Source: Cannabis sativa
Lineage: Eukaryota; Streptophyta; Magnoliopsida; Rosales; Cannabaceae
Length of the DNA stretch: 64,000 bases
NCBI RefSeq assembly: GCF_029168945.1
Contig: NC_083604.1
Span: 45,689,686 to 45,753,685, forward strand
Reading direction: 5' to 3'
The notes beneath the pieces are model-generated. The model made no database searches, had not been told where the DNA came from, and saw nothing but the letters and a program-made list of their open reading frames with translations. A program made the position numbers and the translations under genes. Of this stretch, positions 1-11,628 are shown piece by piece; the first letter of the stretch is position 1, and the number at the start of each line of letters is the position of its first letter.

Positions 1-218
1 GATCGTCATCGCAGCATCCCGAGACTCAGAGAAACAACGATGATGACATTACCCGCCTATAGAACTTTACTTTTTTTTATTATCCGATTCGAAAATTGAT
101 CTTTTAACATTTTGTTTATATACTGATTTTAGTAGAACATAATATAATTAATGTTTGTTTATCTTTTAATGTAAATTATGTTGGTTTTTTTTGTTAATAT
201 AATATTATAATTAAACAA

Positions 219-308
219 TTATATTTATTTTAAAAAAATTAATTAATTATATTTAATTAATTATAATTAATTAAATATAATTAATTAATTTTTTTAAAAA
301 AAATATAA
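219..308. repeat. 90-bp near-perfect palindrome
   Basis: The two 45-nt arms (219-263 and 264-308) are complementary with no loop. The only mismatched pair I count is 227/300. The sequence is built from A/T only, largely TTAATTAA-type steps with an A7/T7 pair at 232-238/289-295. It abuts the CACTA-like fragment on its right. It could form a cruciform, or be a relic of a small foldback element. Confidence 0.85.
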
Positions 309-792
309 ACACTCTTGCCGGCGCATTACTGTGCTGGTAAAAGGTGGCTCAAAACTGTTGGCGCCAATCCTCAGATTGGCACCAATAGTTTTGCCGGCGC
401 ATCTACAGCGCTGGAAAAACTTTTGGCGCCAATCAACAGGCACCAACAGTTTTGCCGGCGCACTCTTGTGCCGGCAAAAGTTTATCAAAGCAGACTCAAA
501 GCGGATAAGGGTATCTTTCAACACCGGCGTTTCCCTTTTACCGGCGTGATTTCTCGCCGGTAAAACACGGTTTTGCTGGCGCATTTACTCTACGTGTGGG
601 TAAAAAGTCTTTTACCGACCAAGATTCTCAGACATGTTTTGCCGTCGCAGTATTCCGCCGGCAAAGCTTTAACGGCGCATTCAGTGTACTTTTGACGGCA
701 CATCAAAAGTCAGTTTCTTGTAGTGTTTGCAAAAGTTATTTTTACCAGCGCAGTAGTGAACTATGCTGGCAAAAGTAACATTTCTTGTAGTC
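309..792. mobile_element. CACTA-like non-autonomous fragment
   Basis: This GC-richer island holds at least ten short inverted copies of a TTTTGCCGGCGCA-like motif (for example near 314, 391, 452, 466, 553, 569, 638, 655 and 746), in both orientations. Dense subterminal repeats of this kind are typical of CACTA (En/Spm) ends. The right side shows TTTCTTGTAGTG at 714-725 and a variant at 781-792, the reverse complement of the CACTACAAGAAA terminus. A clean left terminus and a 3-bp target duplication are not visible. The 60-96 aa open frames here are by-products of the repeats. Confidence 0.6.
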
Positions 793-1357
793 ATAGGTTC
801 AAAATTTATGAAGAGGGAGAGAGAGGATTTCGAAATAGAGAATGAAAGGAGGCTCTCAAAAACTCTAGTTTTTTAACAAAATGAAAACTAGGTTAAATGC
901 ATTTGATGAGAATTAGATCATCCTATACCTTTTGTTAGGATTTAAATTATATGGAATAAAAAATGATAAAATAATAACAAAATTAAGACTATAGTGGCTG
1001 GCCATATAAATGGGCCCCACTAGTTATAATTTTGTCATTTTTTTAACCATTTATCTTTTATTTCACTAATGCCATATTTTTAAATTTTAATCCTATAAAT
1101 GTCAAAATTATTTATTTAATAATTATAATTAATTAACAAATAAAATTGTCATTTATCTTATTTATTAATTAGACTTTACCAAGTCTCATAATTAACAAAT
1201 AAACCCTAAAACCTCTTTTCTTCACAATTAAGCCATTGTTTAGTGAAAATTCATAAATAAGATATAGTCTAATTTTAGAATTATAATTGATTAATTAAAA
1301 CCAATTAAATGAGTCTTACAAGTAGTATTGTCTTAACTAGTGTAGGGACCATGGGCC
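793..1357 (-). mobile_element. Copia LTR fragment, minus strand
   Basis: The stretch matches, in reverse orientation, the R/U5-proximal and middle part of the copia LTRs seen at 42239-44110 and 53245-55157. Shared landmarks include the GGGCCCCAC segment near 1013, the interval around 1240-1300 with AGTCTAATTTTAGAATTATAATTGATTAATTA-like sequence, and GGGACCATGGGCC at 1345-1357. It is cut at 1357 by the plus-strand LTR that starts at 1358, so it was probably the target of that insertion. Its outer end is lost next to the CACTA fragment. Confidence 0.75.
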
Positions 1358-1967
1358 TGTTGGACTTTGTGCCCTAAATAAAACTCTATTTCAATGTAAT
1401 CTTTTCTATTCAATTATCAATAAAGAAACAGATTTAATTTCATTACATGTTTAATGTAACACCCTAACTAGCATAGGCGTATTACGTGATTTTTAAACAT
1501 ACTATGCAGCTCGTTGCTAATCAACGAGGTTTATGAAAATCGTGATTAATTAAAATTTTTGTTTTTTAATTAAACTTATAAAATATTTTATACAAAAATA
1601 CTCGGGATCCCGATTACAAAATACTTTACAAAAGTTACTGTCTAATACAAAATACTTGTCGCCTAGCGACTAATTACAAAAAAGTACTGTTGTCCCGAGG
1701 ATCGTACGCTCCAGGCCTAACCGCCTCGACATGTACAATCTTCATCGGCTCGCTCTCACGGTTCATCAGCCTTGGCCTTGCCCTTATCTACACATAAACA
1801 TAGCACTGTGAGTCGACAGACTCAGTAAGAAAAGCATAAATCACAATCATCCATAAATCCCGGGTTATGATCAGACGCCCATACCCCTGACCATAACGCT
1901 AACTGTTGTCTCCCACACGATACTGAGTCCCGAACGTTCGTACGACGGTACTATTGACAAGTAACGG

Positions 1968-2209
1968 CCTATACTCGGTACACTGGTCATACTCCAGCTG
2001 CTAGTCATACTCTAGCCTGTACCGATGTGTTACAGTATCAGCCTATACTCGGTTCACTGGTCATACTCCAGCTGCTAGTCATACTCTAGCCTAACCGATG
2101 TGATACGGTTAAACAGTACTGTACCACCAACCCTAGTATCAGCCTATACTCGGTATACTGGTCATACTCCAGTTGCTAGTCATACTCTAGCCTAACCGAT
2201 GTGATATGG
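1968..2209. repeat. Tandem repeat in gypsy LTR (3 copies)
   Basis: Three copies start at about 1968, 2042 and 2143. Each begins CCTATACTCGG and contains CACTGGTCATACTCCAG and CTAGTCATACTCTAGCC. The first two are spaced 74 bp apart and the third is separated by an extra segment of about 27 bp. The copy number accounts for part of the extra length of this LTR. Confidence 0.85.
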
Positions 2210-2534
2210 TCGGATGGTACGAAGCCAACATACATATCTAATGTAATCTAACAGGCTTCCTAACATGCACGCTAAACATGTAATATATATGCATACTGTT
2301 ATACTAATCTTACCTCAATTCCGAATTCAGGTGTGCCGGTCAACCTGAGTGGAACGAACTGCGCGGCGGTTTACAGGTTCCTAAACCATAACAATCACAA
2401 CACTATTAAGTGATACGTTAAATCACTTCCCGGGGACTTAAACTAGAAACTAAAAGTTTCCCTATCGATAAAAAGCATGGCAATACCCCAAATAACATAA
2501 AAACGAGCAAAACTAGGGTTCCTGAAAATCCCCC

Positions 2535-2605
2535 AACCGGCAGACCGGTTGCACAACCGGAATTCCGGTTCTGGGAATTCCTGAACCCCATCCGGAATTC
2601 TGGTT
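2535..2605. promoter_or_regulatory. Cluster of 16-bp CCGG palindromes
   Basis: Three palindrome-like sites lie in the solo LTR: AACCGGCAGACCGGTT (2535-2550), AACCGGAATTCCGGTT (2555-2570, perfect) and ATCCGGAATTCTGGTT (2590-2605). Related clusters occupy the equivalent place in the LTRs at 26545-26630 and 33878-33954. A regulatory role is an inference. Confidence 0.6.
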
Positions 2606-3727
2606 GCACATCTAGAAATCCGGTTCCTCGCAGGAACCACTCAAAAATTCATAATTCCCTCAAATCAAAACCAATTTAAACCAAACCTTCCAAACCAATT
2701 CTAAATATCCCAAAGAACATTTCTAAAGCATCAACACAGCCCAAAAAACACAGAATCGAAAATCACCATTAAAGCTCCAAGCTTTGAGTTCAAAACTCAA
2801 ACTTGGTTAAATCTAACTAACATGCATTCAAACCAGCTCAAATCTTCCTAAATATGCATATCATCATCTCAGAAAACATCAGCAAGCAACAACAACAAGT
2901 GCAGTAACAGATTCTTCAATTTCTTTGAAAAACATAGTTTTGAGTAAAAATTTCATATCTTGATAAAACCAACTAATCACCAACACAATCATGCTTGAAT
3001 CAACATTCTAGAATCATGCTCTAACTACAGAAATCAACAACAACATACAACAGCAAGAACAACTACAAAACTAAGCATGCAACCAATTATTACTTGATTT
3101 TTCAAGAAACTAAAGAGGACAAGAGTAAGAACAATACCTAAAGCTTGAATTGCAAACAAAATCAGCTTGGAAACAAAAGAATCAACAAAAATCTTGCTAT
3201 TCAAAGGGGCCGAATAAAGAGAGAGAGAGAGAGTTGAGAGAAAAAGTTTTGCTTTTCTTGATATTTTTTTCCAATTTGATAAAAATGATAAAAATTAAAT
3301 TCAAATCCTTATTTCAGGCAAAACTAAACATAACATAACATAAATTTCCCCTTACTAAGTCCACTAAAGGACAAAACATCATTGGGGCAAAATGACCATT
3401 TTGCCCCTCCACACTAAAATAACTTAAAGGGCACTAAAGGGTATTTATGGGAAATTTTAAATTCCCGAAAACTCCCGACATTCCCAATGTCTAATAAACC
3501 GTCCCAATATACTAACATAGTAAGTTGTGATTTTACTGAGCCAAACACCGAGTTCCATGTTACCGGGCACCGGAAATGCAAAATTATGAAAATCACTATA
3601 TGACATAAAATACATTTCAGAATTCAATAATAACAGCATAAATAATTATTTAAATATCTATAAATAATATTCCATAATTAAACATAATTAACTGCTAATT
3701 TCCAAATTAAACTAAGCAGTCTTTACA

Positions 3728-5162
3728 TTTAATGTATTATTTGGTTCATGTGATCATTTATTTACTTATTTGATTAATAAATTCATCCAAACCCTTATCA
3801 CACTGATATTCTTGTTTATTGTATTGTCAACACAGTGGAAAGTAATCAAGATTGTGTGATTAAATGTATTCCTAGATTTATCAATACACATGGTTTAACT
3901 GATATGATAATCTACAACGTAGTTTACTTACACCTTGAATAAGTGTTATGTCTTTTCCACGGCATTGGTTAAAGTAAGCTTGGGTTGGATGTATGGAGTA
4001 TGCATCGGAAGGGACCGATATTGAACGTGGACTAGATATGATAGTCTTACTGTAATATCCATTCAATTCAATATCACCTAGTTGATCCTAGATCAAATTA
4101 TCTCAATCTTGAGATGGTTAGGTTCGATCTCAAGAGTGTTATTTGTGTTCTTTGATTTGTTAGTTAAGCCTACCTTTTGGTTCGGGTGATACGTACATTT
4201 TGAGAACACGATAGTACAATTGAGTGGGAGCGCTAATCATAGATATGGAATCTATAACTTCTATCCGGACATAGAAGTGAAACGATAATTTCATTCGAGC
4301 TTGGCTAAATAGAGATAAATGATAGAGCGCTCATTTTAGTGATTATATTAGTTCACTAAGATATCATTTATAGGTGGCTAAGTATTTTAAGGATATATAA
4401 AATACATTGGAAGGGTGTAACAGTAATTTTATCCCTATGCAACGTAAATCATCTATAGAGGATCATTGCTTATTTGGATTATAACAATGGATAATTAATA
4501 GTGTATCTATATTGTGGAACATATATAGCGTTCTATGCAACTGAGAGTGCAATTCCAAGTTCTATAGTGGTTCAACGAGGAATTAATAAATTAGTGAATT
4601 TACTTGGTAAATTCTAGATCTGCTTATTGGAAGCTCGGTTATGTAGGCCAATGGTCCCCATACTAGTTGAGACAAACTGCTTGTAAGACTCAGTTAATTG
4701 ATTTTGATTAATCAATTTTAATTCTAAAATTAGACTATGTCTAGTTTATGAATTTTCACTAAGTTATGCCTTGATTGTGAAGAAATTGTATTTTAGGGTT
4801 AATTTATTAATTAAGAGACTTTGTGGAGTCTAATTAATAAATATTATAAATGACAATTTTATTTGATAATTATTTTAATTATTAAAAAAATAACTTTGGC
4901 ATTTATAGGGTTGAAGTTGCAAAAAGTGGTATTTGTGAGAAATAAATAAAATAGTTCAGAAAAATGGCAAAAATCAAACTAATGTAGGGCCCATTATATG
5001 GCTGGCCATTACGTGTCTCTTTTACTCTATTTTTATAATTTTTTTATTCCAAATAATTCAACCCTAACCCTGTTGGAAATTAGTATAAAAGGAAGGCTCT
5101 GGTCTCATTATCCAACTAATGCCCCCAAAGCTAAAAATCTAGTTTTCTCTATAGGTTGATGA
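3728..5162 (+). mobile_element. Copia LTR middle segment
   Basis: This continues the plus-strand LTR between its two nested insertions. It shows the conserved LTR order seen near 61620-62950: the GTCAACACAGTGGAA box (3827), the ACACCTTGAATAAGTGTTATG box (3930), GGGACCGATATTGAAC (4010), the GATACGTACATTTTGAGAACA block (4188), and the polypurine-rich GGTCCCCATACTAGTTGAGA (4652). A TATAAAAGG-like TATA box is near 5084, followed by a pyrimidine-rich leader. No gene is present; the 61-aa minus frame at 3881 is an LTR by-product. Confidence 0.85.
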
Positions 5163-7026
5163 TGTTGGAAATTATTTTACCAGGAACTTAGATCTACTCA
5201 CAAGTATGTTGATTAACACCCTAAATATGAACTTCTAAAACGATTATGAAATAAACACATATAAAGTATGAGAAACCTTACATTGGGTGCAGCGGAATAA
5301 TATGACTCCTTCCGTTCAGATCTCTAACCCTTGTATCCTTTCTGTCGCAGAGTATTATCAAGATCTGAACCTGGATCTCTTTCTCTCCTTCTTTAGTGTT
5401 GAAACTCCTTCTTGTTGAATGTCTTTCTTCACGATCTTCCTCACTATGATTGAGGTATCACTTGTTGTGTGTGGGCACTACTCTAACACTAAGTGGTTCG
5501 AAATTTAGAATGAAGAAGAGAGAGAGAAGAAGGTGGTGGCTAGGTATAGAGAGAGAAGGCTCAGGTTTTTCTCTGAAGGAAATCAGAAGTGAAAGTGTAA
5601 TTTTCCTGAAGCCTTCACTATCTATTTATAGCATTCCACTAGGGTTAGGTTTGAATTATTTGGCATTAAAATAATGAAAATATCAGATGAAAAACCCTAT
5701 AAAAGTGGCCGGCCTAGGCAATGTAGATTTGGGCCTCACTTTTTGCAATTTTGCAGTTTTATCATTTCTGTATCTCATCTTCTCAAAAATGCCAATTTTC
5801 AAATTCAACCATTTAAATGCCAATTCGAACTATTTAATAACTATAAATAATTATTAAATAATATTGTCATTTATCATATTTATTAATTGAACCATAAAAA
5901 GTATCATAATTAACAAATATGCCCTAAAAACTCTTTCTTTCCAATTTCGCCCTTACTTAGTGAAAAATTCACAAATAGACATAGTCTAATTCGAGAATTA
6001 TAATTGATTAATCAAAACCAATTATATGAGTCTTACAAGTAATATTATCTCAACTAGTGGGGGGACCATGGGTCTATATAACCGAGCTTCCAATAAGCAG
6101 ATCAAGAATCCACGCATAGAACTTAGAATTGCACTCTCAGTATATATAACGCTCTATATGTTCTACCATATAGACGCGTCATTAGTTATCCATTGTTATA
6201 ATCCTAATTTGATAAATGATCCTCTATATGAATGATCTACACTGTAAAAGGATTAGATTACCGTTACACCCTACAATGTATTTTATCCTTAAAACACTTA
6301 ACCCCGTATAAATGATATTTCAGCTATGTGAAATGAGTACTCCACCATTTATTTTCGTTTGGTCAAGCTCGAAGGAGATCATCTTTTACTTACTATTCGC
6401 CAGATAGAAGCTATAGATTCCATGTTTATGTTAGCGCTCCCACTCAATTGCACTACCGTGTTCCCAAAATGTACGTATCACCCTGACCCAAAAGTAGGCT
6501 TAACTAACAAATCAAAGAACACGAATAACACTCTTGAGATTGAGCCTAATCATAACAGGATTAAGATCATTTGATCTAGGATCAACTAGGCGATATTGAC
6601 TTGAATAGATATTACGGTAAGTTTAATAAATCTAAGTCAAAGTTCAATATCGGTCCCTTCCGATGCATACTCCATGCACCCAACCTGAGCTTTACTTTAA
6701 CCAATGCTCTGGAAAGAACATAGCATTTCTCCAAATGCAAGTAAACTCTGTTGTAGATTATCATATCAGTAAAACCCTATGTCTGATAAATCTAGGAAAC
6801 TTTATTCACATAGTCATGTTTACTTTCCAATGTGTTGACAACACAATAAACAGGATCAAGTATGTGAAAAGGGTTTCAGATGAATTTATAAATCAAATAG
6901 ACAAGCAATTGATAACATGAACCAAAACATACACAAATGAATGAAAAATACTTTTGTTTCTTTATTGATGTTGAATAAAATGGATTACATTGAAATGGAG
7001 TTTTATTTAGGGCATAAAACCCAACA
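5163..7026 (-). mobile_element. Copia solo LTR, minus strand
   Basis: This 1864-bp LTR starts TGTTGGAAATTATTTTACC and ends GGGCATAAAACCCAACA. It is flanked by a perfect 5-bp target duplication GATGA (5158-5162, 7027-7031). It lies in reverse orientation inside the transcribed-end part of another LTR of the same family. The minus-strand TATA box appears as CTATTTATAG near 5621. No internal sequence remains, so it is a solo LTR. Plus-strand open frames at 6359-6574 and 6663-6920 are antisense to the element. Confidence 0.93.
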
Positions 7027-7398
7027 GATGAGACCTCTTCCTTTTCTTCTCTTAATTTCGAAAACACCATAGCTATTCTTCACAAACCAAAATTCAGCCA
7101 TTAGTGATTGAGTGCATGCCCACACATAACAAGTTGGTCCTCAATCATAGTATGTAAGAATGTGAAAAATCCAAACAACAAGAAGGAGAATCGGGCTCAG
7201 ATCTTGTTGATACTCTGCTACAGAAAGGATACAAGGGTTAGAGATCTGAGCGAAAGGATTCATTTAATTCTGCTGCAACCACTGTAAGGTTTCTCATACC
7301 TTTTATGTATTTATTTTCATCGTTTTAGAAATTCATATTAGGATGTTTAAAAACATACTTGTTAGTAAATCTAGATCCTGGTAAAATATATTCCAACA

Positions 7399-7990
7399 AC
7401 CAGCCTCAGAGCCATGGTAATTGATTTACTTTCAAGTAATATGGATTTAAAACGATGTATGTGTGATTTGGATGTGATTCATATTAATCTATGTGTTTAT
7501 TGGTGATTGATTGATGTTTCCGAAATTTTTTATGAAAAATAATTAGATTTTCGTTCTCGAATTATTTTTATTGGATAGTATGGAAAAAATTAAGCAATTC
7601 ACTTTTTTGCAGAACTCAATTTTGATTTTATTTGAATTAGTTATGAATTTTTGAAAATCAGAAAAATGAGAAGGTGGTGACACCTCCCTTACGCGCGCGG
7701 ATCCCTTGATTTCTCGGGTGCACGGGCCTCAGACATGATGCATGTCTGAGTTTTCTCGGTTAGGGGGACAATTTTTGTTCGAACAGGGGCCATGCGTGCA
7801 CGGGAAGGCTGCTAGCAGCCTCTCTGTGGGTGAAACCTCGGCCAACCTCCCCTCATCACGCACGCGGATGGTATGCAATGAGCCAAATGCAATTTTTTTT
7901 CCATTTTTTTTATTTTTTCTACTATTTTGAAGATTTCTTCCTGATGTTATTATTATATTTTATTATTTGCTATTTAATTAATTATAAAAT
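7399..7990 (+). mobile_element. Copia leader fragment with primer site
   Basis: The LTR end at 7398 is followed by ACCAGCCTCAGAGCCATGG. Positions 7401-7413 correspond to the TGGTCTCAGAGCC primer-binding site of the sister element at 35770. The fragment matches the sister leaders (35768-36250 and, inverted, 46600-47118), including the CG-rich patch at 7690-7875 with GCGCGCGG and GGATGGTATGC. Homology fades near 7890-7990. No gag or pol follows, so this is a truncated 5' end. The 62- and 70-aa frames here are not convincing genes. Confidence 0.8.
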
Positions 7991-7993
7991 TAT

Positions 7994-8321
7994 TATTACA
8001 ACAAAAAATCATACTTTTAGTTACAAGAAAACTTGTGACTAAAAGTAAAAAAGTTGTGACTAATTATAAATTGTCATTTCTACGTTGTGACTAAAAAATT
8101 CGTAGCTAAAAGTATTAGTCACAAAAATCACAATTTGTTGTGACTAAATGTATTTTTAGTCACAATACTTGTTGTGACTAAAACTAAATTAGTGACAACT
8201 TATAACTACATACTATGTTTAGTCAGAAGTAAATTTTGTTGCGACTAAAAGTCACATTTAGTCACAAATTTTTTTTATTGTGTCTAAAAAGTTGTCACTA
8301 AAGATGATCTTTGTTGTAGTG
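7994..8321. mobile_element. Small CACTA-type MITE
   Basis: The right end TTTGTTGTAGTG (8310-8321) is the reverse complement of the CACTACAACAAA terminus. The left end, TATTACAACAAA at 7994-8005, is a decayed version. Subterminal repeats of TTGTGACTAAAA and its complement TTTTAGTCACAA occur about ten times in both orientations. At 328 bp it has no coding capacity and would need a CACTA transposase in trans. A 3-bp target duplication is not clear. Confidence 0.85.
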
Positions 8322-9236
8322 ATTGTATTTGTGACTTCGTTGTTGGCTAAAACTTGAGTCAGCAAACATCATAATTTATGAGAGAGAAAAAAGTTAGCTA
8401 CGAATGTCAAACTCTATGAAACCAAATAAGAAAAGTTAAATAAAAAAGTAAAAGACATTTGTTGCTATTACAAATATCTAACATACAATGATCCAAATTT
8501 TATACCACTACGAATTTTAATTTATTCCTCTCTTTTGTACTTTTTTTTATATATAAATTCTATTTTTTATAGTTTACCTAATGCAATAATTAATATAGAT
8601 TAACAAATAATGATGTAAGACTAACCACCACAAAAATTACAAACTCTTAAAATTTTCATTTAATACAATAATTACTTAATTATAAAAAAAAAATAAGAAA
8701 AAAAATATTATTTTCGCATCTTATAAAACAAAATTAATTATAATATTATTATGGAAACTTAAATTTCTAAAATTTAAACTAAAAAATTATAAGAAAAATA
8801 TGTTATTACAATATAGGCTAAATAATTGATTATAATTAATATTTTTTTATATTGATAAATTATTATGTATTTTATAATATATGTTATGCCTTTTCAAAAA
8901 AAAAAATATGTTTTAGAATGGAAATATTTGTTGTAGTGAGATTTAAATGTGTAATTAACGGTTTGAAGTTTTTAAATTACCATAATTTAATTGTAAGGTA
9001 TCAATGTATTAATATATATATATATGGAATGAGGAAAAAAATAGAAAGAATGGATATAAAAAATGACTTCCATGTCATCAGGTAATAGGTTAAAATAAAA
9101 AATATTTAATTTAAAAATTTAATTAATAGTTATAAATATCAACAATTATATTTGATCCAATAACTAATAATAGAATACCTATTCATAGGTAATACCCATT
9201 AAGAGCATGCCCTTATGATATAATATTTATAGGAAT
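8322..9236. other. AT-rich spacer, no gene seen
   Basis: The sequence is very AT-rich with A/T homopolymers and a short (TA)n near 9012. A 77-aa open frame at 8852-9085 has no recognisable domain and A/T-driven composition. At 9179-9212 there is one end of a Mutator-type MITE (CTATTCATAGGTAATACCC), related to the right end of the 9247-11128 element. Its partner end was not found. Confidence 0.6.
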
Positions 9237-9246
9237 AATTACATAT

Positions 9247-11128
9247 GGGTGCACTTTTAATGGCTATTACCCATAAATGGGTAAAATTAGTTTAAATTGA
9301 GGTTTTATGCTAAATTTTTCTATCTAATTAGAAAAATTTCTCGCTTTTACATCATATGGGCTGAGATTATTCTATTGGTTGAGAAAAAAAATTAAAAAAA
9401 AATATTTTTAGCAAACAAAAAAAAAAAGATAAGTAAAAGTTGAGTTTCACTTAAATATGTTTGAGTAATTTGCGGCATAAATACCTAAGTTTTATGCCGA
9501 GTAGCAGATAAATACCTAAGTCGTATTTTTGACGGTAAAAATACCTTCCGTTACACTCTTGGAACTTCCGTAGGTACCTCTCTATTATGTGTCAGGTTAG
9601 TGTCTACGTGTCACTTGTTCATTGGTCCATGTCTTTCAATTTTTATTTATTATTTAAAAAATTCATTGAAATCTACTTAAAAAATTATTTTAAAAACAAT
9701 AAAAAAATTAATGTTAAAATAACTTAATTAAAAAAGAAAATAAAAAAAAAAGCAAAACCCTAACATGTCTTCCCAACACAACTTCTCCCACGCCCTTTCT
9801 TCTTCACATTCTCTCTCTTCCTTTCTCCTTCTTCTTAGCCAAGCTGCAGTGCAGCCTCTCTCCGTCGTCAGCCAAAGTTCTTTCCTCGTCGCTGGCCGAT
9901 GGAGCTCTTCTCCCTCTTCTCTTGCGATTCAGGGGTTTCTTCTCCCTCATCATCTTCTGGGAACAAGGGATGCAAACTAGAGGTCACCACCCTTCACCCT
10001 CATCGACGTCAACCTACGAACAGCCCCCATCATCATCGTCTTCTTCCTCCTCAACAACCCTAACATCTCATCCTCTTTTTCTTCCTTTTTCTCTTTGTAT
10101 CCAAATTGTAAAAAATTAAAAAACCCCAAATCTCTCATCACTCGAGATCTATCGGTGAGTGACCACATGATCAAAGTCAGAGGCATTGGGGTTGAAAGGG
10201 TTAGCAAATTTCGACATCGACCTGCGAACAACCCCCTCATCGGCGTCGACATGCGAAAAACCCCCTCAATGTTTACAAGTCTGAACTTGAATTTGGGCAT
10301 TTGGATTTGTGGTCTTTGTTCTATTTCTGGGTTTGAGTTTTTAATTTTGGGTTTGTTCAAGATATTATAGATGAGGATTTTTGTGGGAGAAATTTATTGG
10401 GTGTATTTTTTTTTTTTTTCAGTTTTGGGAGAAGACGATTTGAGGTTATGGGTTTTGTTCTATTCTGTGATTTTAGCGTGAAATAGAGCTGTTGTTGGGA
10501 GGAAGAAGACGATTTTAGTGTTATCAGATTTTTTAGGTTTGGAATTTAATTTTGTATTTAATTTAATTTTAAGTGTTTATGTTTAATTTGATTTTGTAAT
10601 TTTTTTAATTAAAAAAATAAGTTTTATTTAATTTTTAAATGTATAAAATATAAACAAAATTGATCATATTTATTTTTTGTTTATTTTTTATATTTTTAAA
10701 ATTATTTTTAAACATTTAAATAATAAATAAAAAAAATTAACGACATGGACCAATGAACGAGTGACATGTAGACACTAACTTGGCACATAACGGGGAGGTA
10801 CCTACGAAAGTTCCAAGAGTGTAACGGAAGGTATTTTTATCGCCAAAAATACGACTTAGGTATTTATCTGCTACTCGGTATAAAACTTAGGTATTTATGC
10901 CGCAAATTACTCAATATGTTTATATGAACATATTTTTGATATAGTATAAAAAGTGATATTTTTTGATATTTTTTCAATTAAGTAGTTAAACTAAGCAAAG
11001 AAATTCAAATTTCTCTTTTATTTTCGTTATTAGATCAAAATTTAATGATTTATTATTTTTAAAATTAATATTTATAGTTAAATTTGTTTAGTAACTATTC
11101 ATGGGTAATACCCATTGAGAAATGATCC
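9247..11128. mobile_element. Mutator-type MITE carrying a second element
   Basis: The left arm GGGTGCACTTTTAATGGCTATTACCCAT (from 9247; key part GGCTATTACCCAT) and the reverse complement of the right arm (ending 11128; key part GGGTATTACCCAT) are inverted repeats of about 35 bp. Both sides carry the 10-bp direct repeat AATTACATAT (9237-9246 and 11129-11138), fitting a Mutator-type target duplication. Without the 9463-10912 insertion the element would be about 420 bp. It has no coding sequence. Confidence 0.8.
9463..10912. mobile_element. Long-TIR Mutator-like element (possible Pack-MULE)
   Basis: Terminal inverted repeats of about 190-200 bp (9463-9655 and 10725-10912) start GAGTAATTTGCGGCATAAAT and are about 90% identical by eye. 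A perfect 9-bp target duplication AATATGTTT flanks them (9454-9462, 10913-10921), which is diagnostic of Mutator-superfamily insertion. The middle (about 9765-10370) is much less AT-rich than its surroundings and has pyrimidine-rich CTTCTTC runs and several overlapping open frames of 65-127 aa. No transposase is seen. The core looks like captured host sequence, perhaps a 5' UTR with first exon, but I recognise no protein in it. Confidence 0.88.
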
Positions 11129-11138
11129 AATTACATAT

Positions 11139-11628
11139 AACACTAATTTTTGTAAAACTTTTAAATTTTTATATTAATTTTTTTTATACTTTTACGATAT
11201 TTTATAAAAATATTAAAAAAAAAAAAAAGACAACATAAAAGTAATAAGAAAATAGTAAAGTAGTTTAAAAAATAATATACAAATAATAAAAAATTAACAA
11301 TAAAAATATAACATAAAAATATACCAAAAACTATTTATATAAATAAAATTTAAAAACTGTAAAATCGTAAAAATATTGAAAATTCGTAGAAATTGTATTC
11401 TTGTAATTTTTTTTTAATATTATCTCATGTTTATAAGGATAAAACGTTTTCTATTGTGGCTTTTAGGAACCTAAAGTAAATGGGCCTATTGTTGTTTGCA
11501 GGCCCAAATACTTAATCAATGTATTGGTCCAGCTATTCGAACCAGGCGTTTCAGTACACCTTATTACGCTGAATCTTCTAAACAAGTTCACAAATATAAT
11601 GAGTTGGGATATTTACAAACTAGTAAAC
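11139..11628. other. AT-rich spacer, no gene seen
   Basis: Up to about 11440 the stretch is A/T homopolymer-rich. From 11450 to 11620 it is more balanced (GCAGGCCCAAATACTTAATC, CCAGGCGTTTCAGTACACC). It has no long open frame and no RNA or element signature that I recognise. Confidence 0.5.

Larger units (their letters stand above)
1455..3727 (-). mobile_element. Gypsy solo LTR, minus strand
   Basis: Terminal dinucleotides are TG and CA (TGTAACACCC ... GTCTTTACA). The element is flanked by a perfect 5-bp target duplication TTTAA (1450-1454 and 3728-3732). In reverse complement it aligns along its length with the 5' LTR at 25591-27609, sharing the start TGTAAAGACC, the end GGGTGTTACA, and the block near 2400-2530. 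No internal region is present, so this is a solo LTR left by LTR-LTR recombination. At 2273 bp it is about 250 bp longer than the 25591 copy, partly because of an internal tandem repeat. Confidence 0.93.
1358..7398 (+). mobile_element. Copia 5' LTR interrupted by two solo LTRs
   Basis: The LTR begins TGTTGGACTTTGTGCCCTAA and ends ATATATTCCAACA. It is followed at once by a primer-binding site, so it is a 5' LTR. Subtracting the two nested solo LTRs and one target duplication each leaves about 1.89 kb, the same size as the LTRs of the intact copia element at 53245-63371. The LTR pieces are 1358-1454, 3728-5162 and 7027-7398. A TATA-like TATAAAAGG lies near 5084. The short open frames inside it are not genes. 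Confidence 0.9.

Noticed and set aside
8852..9085. 77-codon open frame as a small gene
   Set aside because: Composition follows the AT-rich DNA (many Ile, Tyr, Lys, Phe), no domain is recognised, and there is no promoter or splice context.
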